Assembly (NCBI GenBank): GCA_020347085.1
Contig: CP070769.1
Location: 886,568-891,805 of the forward strand
Direction: 5' to 3'
DNA: 5,238 nucleotides
Source of the DNA: Desulfobacterales bacterium
GTDB taxonomy: Bacteria > Desulfobacterota > Desulfobacteria > Desulfobacterales > C00003060
Under the pieces are notes generated by a model. The model did not search any database. It was not told where the DNA came from and worked only from the letters and a program-made list of their open reading frames with translations. Below, piece by piece: positions 1-5,172 of the stretch; within the stretch, counting starts at the first letter, position 1, and each line of letters opens with the position of its first letter. Position numbers and translations under genes: made by a program.

Positions 1-12
1 ATCTCCTCCCTT
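1..12 (-). promoter_or_regulatory. Ribosome binding site of a minus-strand gene starting just left of the window
   Basis: Read on the minus strand, the first twelve bases give AAGGGAGGAGAT, with GGGAGG and AGGAG matches to the anti-Shine-Dalgarno sequence. The start codon would fall a few bases beyond the left edge, so no coding sequence is visible. If real, the gene is divergent from the antiporter, and the following 400 bases form a shared regulatory region. The match is seen directly; the gene is inferred. Confidence 0.4.
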
Positions 13-49
13 AGTTTGACGAAACTTATCATATGGGTTAGAAACCTTT

Positions 50-73
50 GACAGGCCTGTCGGATTGGCAGGC
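50..73. repeat. Overlapping palindrome and inverted repeat
   Basis: GACAGGCCTGTC (50-61) is a perfect 12-bp palindrome. Its right part, GCCTGTC (55-61), can also pair with GGCAGGC (67-73) through seven pairs including one G-U, with a 5-base loop. The two structures exclude each other. No T-run follows, so a simple terminator is unlikely. A dyad operator for the divergent region is possible. Confidence 0.4.
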
Positions 74-167
74 ATCAATAATGGGAAGTAACTCGCAGAA
101 TCCTTGGCTTCAAATATTAGAGATAATGTAAAGCCGGGACACACCTGAGAAACTCCTTTTCCACTCC

Positions 168-197
168 GAATCCGGATTCTATATCTATACGATATAG
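168..197. repeat. Two adjoining perfect inverted repeats
   Basis: GAATCCGGATTC (168-179) is a perfect 12-bp palindrome. It shares its last base with CTATATC (179-185), which is perfectly repeated inverted as GATATAG at 191-197 around a 5-base spacer. Two dyads back to back in a non-coding region suggest regulator binding sites, possibly for the antiporter or the gene to the left. No regulator can be named. Confidence 0.4.
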
Positions 198-418
198 TAA
201 GGTTTTACGCAATTAAAGAGTATGGGAAAAGAACCAGAAAGTTCTAGTCTGGACTGCCATTACCAAAAAGAGTGGATATCTTAAAAACGATCTCGACTTG
301 ATATTTACAGTTCAATATTGATAAACAATAAATACTACAACAAAAACACAAGTCATTGTCTAATCGTGGAATTGAACAACCCGACCTTTAAAGAAAACAT
401 TTCGTTGATCATTAAACA

Positions 419-2344
419 GTGGAACATTTAACTTTTTCCAATCCAGCGTTGACCATCGCTTTAGGGCTGGCGACGGGGATCTTTTCTCAGTCGGTAGCCC
501 ATCATTTGCGCATTCCCGGTATCGTTCTTTTGCTTATAACCGGCGTCCTCTTGGGACCCGATGTCGGCGGCGTTATTCAACCCGAAACATTGGGCTCCGC
601 ACTTGGCATCATTACAGGATTTGCTGTGGCCGTAATCTTATTCGAAGGCGGTCTGAACTTGAAAATTCAGCGCCTGAAACGCGCAAAACGCGCAATTCGA
701 CAGATGATTACCATTGGAGGGGCAGTGACCGTTGTCGGCGGCATGCTATCCACACACTGGTTTTTCGGCTGGGATTGGCGAACCTGTGTTTTATTCGGCA
801 CGTTGGTCATGGTAACCGGGCCCACGGTCATAAATCCGCTCCTCAGGCGCTTTAGGGTTAAACGTAACGTAAGTGCCGTTTTAGAGGCCGAGGGGGTATT
901 GCTGGACGCGGTAGGTGCTGTCGTGGCCATGGTAGCACTGGAAGTGGCGCTCAGCCCCAAAATAGGCCCTATGGCCACAGCTGTCATGTTCGCCACCCGT
1001 CTCGGGTTCGGCACGCTAGTTGGTTTATTAGGTGGTGTGTTATTGGTTACACTCTTGAAGCGTCGCAATGTGGTTCCCGAGGGGCTCGAGAATGTCTTCA
1101 CCCTATGCATGGTTTTTGCAATGTTTCAGGGAGCAAATGCTCTTCTTCCAGAAAGTGGCATTGTGGCGGTTACAGTTGCCGGGGTCTTGGTGGGCAATTT
1201 TCAAACTTATATTCAGCGGGAACTTTCTGAATTTAAAGAAGCTCTTACCGTGATGCTGATCGGCATGCTGTTCATACTGCTGGCTGCGGACGTCCGGCTG
1301 GATGAGGTTTATGCGCTAGGGTTTCCTGGAATTATCACGGTTCTGGTTCTCATGTTCGTTGTCAGACCTATTAATGTTGTCGTCGGTACTTTTGGAACCC
1401 AGCTCAACTGGCGCGAAAAATGTTTTATCGGTTGGATTGGACCTAGGGGGATCGTCGCAGCAGCCATAGCCTCTCTATTCGCCGTTGAGTTAAATAGCTA
1501 TGGAATCGCTGGCGGCAACGAACTTCGCGCCTTGGTGTTTATGGTAATTACCGTGACCGTTCTTTCTGCAGGATTGACCGGTGGCCTATTCGCTCAGATC
1601 TTGGATCTGCGGCGACCCAACAACTCGGGCTGGGTCATTCTGGGCGCCAATGAACTGGCACGAGCAGTCGCCAAGATTCTACTGGAAAACAACGAGGAAG
1701 TGATTTGCATCGATGCCAATCCTGATGTTTGTCGTGCTGCCGAACAGGACTGCACACGTGTTATTTTCGGAAACGCACTGAAAACCCATAATTTGTTGAG
1801 AGCGGAAGTCGATACCCGGGCGGGTGCGCTTGCCATTACTGGCAATGAAGAGATGAATCTGTTGTTCATTCAAAAAGTAAGAAAGGAGGCCAAACTTCCT
1901 CATACATTTATGGCGCTTCGACAACGATACGAAAGAGTTACACTTGATATGGTCCATCAAACCGGATCCCAGGTAATGTTCGGCAGTCCACGTGACGTAG
2001 ACTTCTGGTCGGCTTGTATTCGCAAAGGGATGGTAAATCTAGAACGGTGGCAGGTCCAAGAAACAGACGTGCATACAGAAAAAGGAATGGAGAATGTGCC
2101 CGGTAATCCATTTCTTAGTGATCATTCGGGGATTCCTTTGACATTGCGGCGCAATGGACGGCAATTTCCGATAGGGGATTTGACCCGATTTCGCGACGGC
2201 GACGAAGTCGCCTATATCGTGTTGGTCGAAAATGCTGAAAAAGTGAATAAAAAATTGCAGACGATGGGATGGCAGCGAATCACATCTGATCAAGATAGGG
2301 CCTTTACACTGGGATTATGTCCGTCACCATCGTACGTAAAATGA
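419..2344 (+). CDS. Cation/proton antiporter (CPA1/NhaP-like) with RCK regulatory domain
   Basis: This is an inner-membrane monovalent cation (Na+ or K+)/H+ antiporter for pH and ion homeostasis. Residues about 8-398 hold some 12-13 hydrophobic segments of the Na+/H+ exchanger fold. They include FEGGLNL (75-81), the TGPTVINP stretch (133-140), the likely ion-binding D163 in EGVLLDAVGAVVA, and the conserved arginine R343 in GPRGIVAAA. Residues about 403-520 form a TrkA_N (RCK) nucleotide-binding domain (VILGANELA, then IDANP). Residues about 560-620 look like a TrkA_C domain, ending in FRDGDEVAYIVLV. The usual GxGxxG loop is degenerate (G-A-N-E-L-A), so NAD or nucleotide binding may be altered. 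The GTG at 419 is the first start after an in-frame TAA at 413 and begins the protein where the family normally begins, but no clear Shine-Dalgarno precedes it. Ion specificity cannot be read from sequence. The stop overlaps the next gene. Confidence 0.93.
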   Translation: MEHLTFSNPALTIALGLATGIFSQSVAHHLRIPGIVLLLITGVLLGPDVGGVIQPETLGSALGIITGFAVAVILFEGGLNLKIQRLKRAKRAIRQMITIGGAVTVVGGMLSTHWFFGWDWRTCVLFGTLVMVTGPTVINPLLRRFRVKRNVSAVLEAEGVLLDAVGAVVAMVALEVALSPKIGPMATAVMFATRLGFGTLVGLLGGVLLVTLLKRRNVVPEGLENVFTLCMVFAMFQGANALLPESGIVAVTVAGVLVGNFQTYIQRELSEFKEALTVMLIGMLFILLAADVRLDEVYALGFPGIITVLVLMFVVRPINVVVGTFGTQLNWREKCFIGWIGPRGIVAAAIASLFAVELNSYGIAGGNELRALVFMVITVTVLSAGLTGGLFAQILDLRRPNNSGWVILGANELARAVAKILLENNEEVICIDANPDVCRAAEQDCTRVIFGNALKTHNLLRAEVDTRAGALAITGNEEMNLLFIQKVRKEAKLPHTFMALRQRYERVTLDMVHQTGSQVMFGSPRDVDFWSACIRKGMVNLERWQVQETDVHTEKGMENVPGNPFLSDHSGIPLTLRRNGRQFPIGDLTRFRDGDEVAYIVLVENAEKVNKKLQTMGWQRITSDQDRAFTLGLCPSPSYVK

Positions 2345-2490
2345 TTTACATGTTTTGCCCGGTATGCGGCAAAGTGCTGTCTCTGGAGCCAGAGGAGGGA
2401 TACCTCTCAGGCTGTGCGTTTTGCAGGTCACGGCTCATCCTTAGGATTGAAAATGATGATTTCGTCTTGCGCCTCCGAGACGAGAATTGA
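2341..2490 (+). CDS. 49-residue zinc-ribbon protein, coupled to the antiporter
   Basis: A short frame of 49 residues starts at an ATG that overlaps the antiporter stop in an ATGA junction, the usual arrangement for translational coupling. It encodes two CxxC knuckles, CPVCG at residues 6-10 and CAFC at 25-28, with 15 residues between the inner cysteines. That is the layout of a small zinc ribbon. The tail is charged (LRIENDDFVLRLRDEN). There is no Shine-Dalgarno of its own; an alternative ATG lies at codon 4 (2350). I do not recognise the family. The role could be binding of zinc, nucleic acid or a partner protein, perhaps the antiporter's cytoplasmic RCK half, but this is inference. The paired CxxC motifs and the overlap make chance unlikely. 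Confidence 0.72.
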   Translation: MIYMFCPVCGKVLSLEPEEGYLSGCAFCRSRLILRIENDDFVLRLRDEN

Positions 2491-2515
2491 GCTGTTTCGA
2501 TTTTCTTTAAACCGT

Positions 2516-2538
2516 TATGCATGGCGAAATCCTGCATA
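2516..2538. terminator. Weak hairpin between convergent genes
   Basis: TATGCA (2516-2521) pairs with TGCATA (2533-2538). After a one-base bulge, GG (2523-2524) pairs with CC (2531-2532), leaving a six-base loop. It lies between the zinc-ribbon stop and the stress-protein stop, where a bidirectional terminator is expected. A pyrimidine-rich stretch but no true T-run follows on the plus strand, so intrinsic termination is only a possibility. Confidence 0.25.
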
Positions 2539-2577
2539 GTCTTCTTCATCTGTTGCTTGGCCATCAATCTTTACCGG

Positions 2578-3519
2578 TTATACAAAACCGTCAGGCTTGA
2601 CAGCAAGCACAGAACAATCCACGTTGTTAAGAATCATTTCGGCCGTATTTCCAATAAGCAAGCCCAATATCCCGGCTCGGCCGACTGTTCCCATTATGAT
2701 CAGTTCAATATTATCGTGACGTGCGATTTCCGGAATCAGACGGCCCGCCTCCCCCCGCCGCATATGTATGCAGTTTTTGTCAACCTCAGGGGCGTGCTTT
2801 GCGACCAACTCAAGAATCCGTTTTTCATGTTCCTTTTTCGTATTGAGGAATAGCATTTCGATTTCTTCCTGCGAAAGCCCTGACTGAAATCGGATATGAT
2901 TTTCGTACAAGACGGACCAGGCATGAAAAATATAGATCTCGCCCCCCTCTGAGTGCGCAAGAGAAGAACCAATTTCCAGTAGCTTTATGCTAAGTTCGTC
3001 TTTCGATGAATCATACTTTCCATCAGGGTAAATGCGGGGATCGAGTGCGACAAGTATCCTGGCAAAATTTCTGCGTTGCTCACGTTTGATTATCCATACC
3101 GGACAGGGGCATTTGCGTAACAAGTGGAGGGACGTGCTTCCGAATATGCTTTCGCTCAGCCCAATGCCCCGTTCCTGAGGCACCATTACGAGATCCCTTC
3201 CATTCCGTAACACTTCCATTATGATTTCCATAAATGGTTTCCCGATAAGAACCTTTGCACTTGCCTGCACTCCTTTTTCCCTGATAGGTTCAAGAAAGTC
3301 TTCAAGACGCGAAAGATGCTCTTGAAAAACAGCTTCATGCAAATCTTTTGACATCTTGGATTTGACGTATATTTGCAGTTCATGTGGTATATTTTCCATA
3401 ACACTAGCAAAAGTGAGAGTAGCCCGGTTGTTGATTGCTAATTGTACAGCCCGGTTAATGGTTCCTTCATGTTTTTTTTCATCGTTGATAACAACGAGTA
3501 TGTTCTTGAATCGTTTCAT
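2578..3519 (-). CDS. Tandem-domain universal stress protein (UspE-like)
   Basis: This is a cytoplasmic universal stress protein with two Usp domains, roughly residues 4-146 and 152-309, a length typical of UspE-type tandem proteins. Both halves open with a hydrophobic strand ending in Asp (ILVVIND, ILVALD). The second half carries the ATP-loop pattern G-x2-G-x9-G-N-T (residues 277-292), with Asn where the Ser or Thr of the classic motif sits, as in UspE-like proteins. The first half keeps FGSTSLHLLRKCPCPVW (126-142) but lacks the preceding G-x2-G, so it may not bind nucleotide. The ATG at 3519 follows a modest GGGGA ribosome binding site. It converges on the antiporter unit; Usp genes often sit near ion transporters, which suggests a shared stress role (inference). 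Confidence 0.93.
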   Translation of the reverse strand: MKRFKNILVVINDEKKHEGTINRAVQLAINNRATLTFASVMENIPHELQIYVKSKMSKDLHEAVFQEHLSRLEDFLEPIREKGVQASAKVLIGKPFMEIIMEVLRNGRDLVMVPQERGIGLSESIFGSTSLHLLRKCPCPVWIIKREQRRNFARILVALDPRIYPDGKYDSSKDELSIKLLEIGSSLAHSEGGEIYIFHAWSVLYENHIRFQSGLSQEEIEMLFLNTKKEHEKRILELVAKHAPEVDKNCIHMRRGEAGRLIPEIARHDNIELIIMGTVGRAGILGLLIGNTAEMILNNVDCSVLAVKPDGFV

Positions 3520-3617
3520 TGTTTCCCCATTTTCCTATGAAAATGTCATCTCAAGAATCCTCTCATGCAGGGTAGCGTGTCACAAGAAGTATTCTCCTTT
3601 CATCATTTCATTTGTAG

Positions 3618-3623
3618 ATTATA
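3618..3623 (-). promoter_or_regulatory. Possible -10 element for the universal stress gene
   Basis: A perfect TATAAT reads on the minus strand about 100 bases before the stress-protein start. No good -35 sits at 16-18 bases: TTGTCA is present but only 13 bases away. Transcription would begin near 3611, leaving a leader of about 90 bases. Confidence 0.28.
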
Positions 3624-3720
3624 CACTGAAACTTAATGACAATCTCTTGGTTGTTCCAAGTGGTTATGATATATAAGGAATACTCCGGAATGGCAAGCCC
3701 ATTCAAGAAGCAGAGCCTAA

Positions 3721-3925
3721 TGGAAGGCAAAGAACATCAAATTGATAGCCCTCGTTGAAATGTGTCATGCAGGGGCATTTGCCGACAGAGTGAAGGAACT
3801 TGGTTTAAAGTATATGAGAACACATCGAAACACTTGACGATTCTTATCTGGCCAAGATCGCCCGAACGCCCTCGTCCACCGGTTTGGCCCCTCAAGGATA
3901 CGCCTTTAGCGGAGGCGAGGCATGA
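3721..3925 (+). pseudogene. Probable frameshifted gene remnant, function unknown
   Basis: Two adjacent plus-strand frames each read like real protein. The first (3721-3837) includes IALVEMCHAGAFADRV and continues to ELGLKYMR near 3814-3819. The second, open from 3818 to the TGA at 3923-3925, gives HIETLDDSYLAKIARTPS and ends APQGYAFSGGEA. Adding one base near 3815-3818 would join them into a single helical-looking segment, so a one-base deletion is the simplest reading. An in-frame TAA at 3718 closes the first piece on the left and there is no clear ribosome binding site, so the N-terminus appears lost or further shifted. I do not recognise the family. A chance pair of short frames cannot be excluded. 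Confidence 0.35.
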
Positions 3926-3954
3926 TCAAACGGACCCTGAATCGGTGCGTTTGA
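3926..3954. repeat. 29-nt imperfect inverted repeat after the remnant stop
   Basis: TCAAACG (3926-3932) pairs perfectly with CGTTTGA (3948-3954). After a single G/G mismatch, ACC (3934-3936) pairs with GGT (3944-3946), closing a seven-base loop. It starts immediately after the TGA of the proposed gene remnant. No T-run follows, so it could be a processing or stabilising stem, an operator dyad, or part of a mobile-element end. Confidence 0.5.
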
Positions 3955-4072
3955 GTTCACGAGGACTTTGCAGAGGGACAGGCGTTTATTTGATAAGCTC
4001 CGACTTTGCAATCATATCTTCATTCTCGGAGATTTGCGCAGACAGGGACGTCCGTTTTCATGATATCAAGAA

Positions 4073-4117
4073 ATTATCTCTAAAATAACCAAATCCGAGA
4101 TAATGCCATATTATCTC
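4073..4117. repeat. Three alternating ATTATCTC elements, two possible stems
   Basis: ATTATCTC occurs at 4073-4080 and 4110-4117, and its exact reverse complement GAGATAAT at 4097-4104. The middle copy can pair with the right copy (8-bp stem, 5-base loop) or with the left copy (16-base loop), so the two stems exclude each other. A further GAGATAAT lies at 120-127. As DNA, this is a dyad of the size bound by many dimeric repressors; as RNA, it is a possible switch. No gene starts close by on either strand, so the target is unclear. Confidence 0.5.
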
Positions 4118-4263
4118 TGCTTCTGCCCACCCTCAAAACCTTACAATATGATTCTGTTATCTTTACTCTAAGCCTCATTATGAGTGGGGGATTAGCACAC
4201 CGCTACCACGGGTATTAGACTTTGAAAGGTCTGCGCATGTCTCTTAGAGAACACCAGATGGTT

Positions 4264-4617
4264 TTACATCTCCATTACTCCAGGCATCCCCGCAAAAGGA
4301 TTTTTCGGTTCTCTCTCTCGGTTCAACCCGAGTCTTTCCCAAAGCTTTAGGAAAGATTGCGTAGCCTGTTGCTCAACCTTAAGGACTGGGTTCAAATGCG
4401 GAACTCCTGTTCGTTTTGTCTTGCTAGTGAGACCTTCTTTCATGCGTTGCTCCCGCGCTTGCTCGGCTAAATCGAAGTATTCGAGTGCTATCTGAAACAA
4501 CACAAGCCTGGTGGGTCCCCTAACCCGTGTCCCCACTAGCTCACACCACAACACTTTGGAGCGTTCGGAGAGATGCGCTGGGGGTGCTGGCCATTCTTTT
4601 TCCTCAGTTACTTCCAT
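4264..4617 (-). CDS. Phage terminase small subunit, P27 family
   Basis: This 117-residue protein resembles P27-type (Terminase_4) small terminase subunits, which recognise phage DNA and hand it to the large subunit for packaging. Family-like features in order are PPAHLSERSKVLW (12-24), a helical middle with ALEYFDLAEQAREQ (44-57), EGLTSKTKRTG (61-71), then NPVLKVEQQATQSFLKLWERLGL (76-98) and a short tail. The length is at the short end of the family. The ATG at 4617 has an excellent ribosome binding site, AGGAGGTG, at normal spacing, and the frame is intact. However, no large subunit or other phage gene follows within the 1.7 kb downstream: the region decays into non-coding DNA and then the stress gene. 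It is therefore an orphan, either a prophage remnant or a captured DNA-binding protein. Confidence 0.8.
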   Translation of the reverse strand: MEVTEEKEWPAPPAHLSERSKVLWCELVGTRVRGPTRLVLFQIALEYFDLAEQAREQRMKEGLTSKTKRTGVPHLNPVLKVEQQATQSFLKLWERLGLNREREPKNPFAGMPGVMEM

Positions 4618-4622
4618 CGTAA

Positions 4623-4630
4623 CACCTCCT
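4623..4630 (-). promoter_or_regulatory. Strong ribosome binding site of the terminase gene
   Basis: The minus strand reads AGGAGGTG, nearly complementary to the 16S rRNA end, with suitable spacing to the ATG at 4617. It fixes the start and argues that the orphan gene is still translated. Confidence 0.8.
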
Positions 4631-4665
4631 AAGAATTATAAGTTTTGGTCAAAATGCTACTTTTT

Positions 4666-4701
4666 TGCGAAAACTGCGATAAAATTTTTAAAGTGCGAAA
4701 A
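4666..4701 (+). repeat. Three TGCGA repeats, possible enhancer sites
   Basis: TGCGAAAA at 4666-4673, TGCGATAAAA at 4675-4684 and TGCGAAAA at 4694-4701 are near-identical direct repeats starting 9 and 19 bases apart, close to one and two helical turns, in an AT-rich stretch. They lie about 134, 125 and 106 bases before the transcription start predicted from the sigma-54 element, the usual distance for enhancer sites of a sigma-54 activator. The repeats are seen directly; the role is inferred. They could instead serve the divergent terminase gene. Confidence 0.45.
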
Positions 4702-4773
4702 TCCTTACAAACCTGACACCGCGGTCAAGGAAGGAAAAGGCGTGGTGATGTTGATGCGCCCTCCCCTATGAAA

Positions 4774-4790
4774 CGGCATGAGTCTTGCAA
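4774..4790 (+). promoter_or_regulatory. Sigma-54 (RpoN) promoter, -24/-12 type
   Basis: CGGCATGAGTCTTGCAA contains GG (4775-4776) and GC (4787-4788) exactly ten bases apart. It matches the consensus TGGCACG-N4-TTGCA at all but two positions (C for T before GG, T for C in CACG). Transcription would start near 4800, giving a leader of about 24 bases that ends in a strong ribosome binding site. Such promoters need an enhancer-binding activator, for which the upstream TGCGA repeats are candidates. Confidence 0.7.
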
Positions 4791-4809
4791 TATATCTTCC
4801 TTACTATCC

Positions 4810-4817
4810 AAGGAGGT
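4810..4817 (+). promoter_or_regulatory. Strong ribosome binding site fixing the 4824 start
   Basis: AAGGAGGT lies six bases before the ATG at 4824. It favours this start over the upstream in-frame TTG at 4785, which overlaps the sigma-54 element and would lie upstream of the predicted transcript start. Confidence 0.8.
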
Positions 4818-4823
4818 ATTGCC

Positions 4824-5156
4824 ATGGCACTCTCAAATTTCTTTCGCTTTTGTTCATTTTTCTATACATCTTGCTCCAGCAAACATGCTGGTAACGGGTC
4901 ACGCATGAAAAAAGACCACGAGAAAAAACAAAAGGAAATCATGAGCAGCCTGGAATGCCCCAAGGATTTCGAATGCTACAAACAGGGATTTGAGAATCTG
5001 TGCATAGCAGAAGATGTTGGAGTGGAAAACTATATAGAGTGCTTGGAAGCGCGCCCCCACAAATGCTCATTCTCAACCCCTCATGGTCCCTATGATGCTA
5101 TATTCTATTGCACCTGCCCCCTCCGTGTTTATATTTGCAAGAATCTGGAGAAGTAA
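4824..5156 (+). CDS. Small cysteine-rich protein under sigma-54 control
   Basis: This is a 110-residue protein of unknown function. The core, residues 41-110, carries cysteines at 45, 51, 60, 73, 81, 96, 98 and 105 in motifs such as CPKDFECY, YIECLE and CTCPLRVYIC, suggesting metal or Fe-S binding or disulfide bonding. I recall similar roughly 70-residue cysteine-rich proteins in Desulfobacterota but cannot name a characterised family. The ATG at 4824 has AAGGAGGT at ideal spacing. A second ATG at 4941 (codon 40), preceded by AAAGGA, would give a 71-residue protein consisting only of the core. The extra N-terminus (FFRFCSFFYTSC, then a lysine-rich stretch at 29-37) is hydrophobic and might be a poor lipoprotein-like signal around C17, though no proper lipobox is seen. 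It is divergent from the terminase gene. Confidence 0.78.
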   Translation: MALSNFFRFCSFFYTSCSSKHAGNGSRMKKDHEKKQKEIMSSLECPKDFECYKQGFENLCIAEDVGVENYIECLEARPHKCSFSTPHGPYDAIFYCTCPLRVYICKNLEK

Positions 5157-5159
5157 CCC

Positions 5160-5172
5160 AGGCGTTACGCCT
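5160..5172. repeat. Short palindrome just after the cysteine-rich gene
   Basis: AGGCGTTACGCCT is a perfect 6-bp inverted repeat around a single base, starting four bases after the stop codon. The stem would be short and no T-run follows, so it is a weak terminator at best. Confidence 0.3.

Larger units (their letters stand above)
1..418. other. Intergenic region upstream of the antiporter, no gene seen
   Basis: No convincing reading frame occupies this stretch on either strand. It holds the possible minus-strand ribosome binding site at the left edge, a pair of overlapping hairpins at 50-73, a 12-bp palindrome at 168-179 running into a 7-bp inverted repeat at 179-197, and a 10-bp palindrome TCAATATTGA at 312-321. 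A weak plus-strand promoter could be TTGATA (298-303) or TTTACA (304-309) with an AT-rich -10 around 320-334, but neither gives a clean consensus. I see no c-di-AMP (ydaO) riboswitch signature, which I checked for because of the downstream ion transporter. Confidence 0.6.
3520..4263. other. About 740-base region without an intact gene
   Basis: Frames in this stretch are short and mutually inconsistent. Its right-hand border is the end of the terminase gene. It holds the stress-gene leader and possible -10, a probable frameshifted gene remnant, a 29-nt hairpin at 3926-3954, smaller inverted repeats (GGCCAA 3850-3855 with TTGGCC 3884-3889; CGCCT 3901-3905 with AGGCG 3913-3917), an ATTATCTC cluster at 4073-4117, and two odd palindromes, CTCATTATGAG (4174-4184) and TCTCTTAGAGA (4240-4250). 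The pattern fits a decayed insertion or prophage edge, though no attachment site or terminal repeat could be identified. Confidence 0.55.

Noticed and set aside
667..1110. 147-residue minus-strand frame inside the antiporter
   Set aside because: It is rich in Thr, Pro and Arg of the kind produced by reading a coding gene backwards, and lies wholly inside a well-supported antiporter gene.
3575..3602. Short leader peptide before the universal stress gene
   Set aside because: The minus-strand frame has only eight codons, shows no attenuator-type stems or codon bias, and is expected by chance.
3926..3954. Integron attC site
   Set aside because: The arms lack the GTTRRRY/RYYYAAC core pair and the typical bulged double-stem layout.
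3762..4088. 108-residue plus-strand frame across the gene-poor region
   Set aside because: Its translation looks non-natural, has no convincing ribosome binding site, and competes with two better-looking frames that form the proposed remnant.
4170..4215. tRNA-Met-like stretch on the minus strand (ACTCATAATG resembling a CAT anticodon loop)
   Set aside because: The stem has a mismatch, and no T-arm (GGTTCGA-like) or matching acceptor arms follow.
4635..4640. Perfect minus-strand TATAAT just upstream of the terminase gene
   Set aside because: The transcript would start within the ribosome binding site, and there is no -35 at proper spacing; the region is simply AT-rich.
4511..4771. 86-residue plus-strand frame over the terminase start
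   Set aside because: It is antisense to the terminase 5' end and crosses the divergent regulatory region, with no ribosome binding site.
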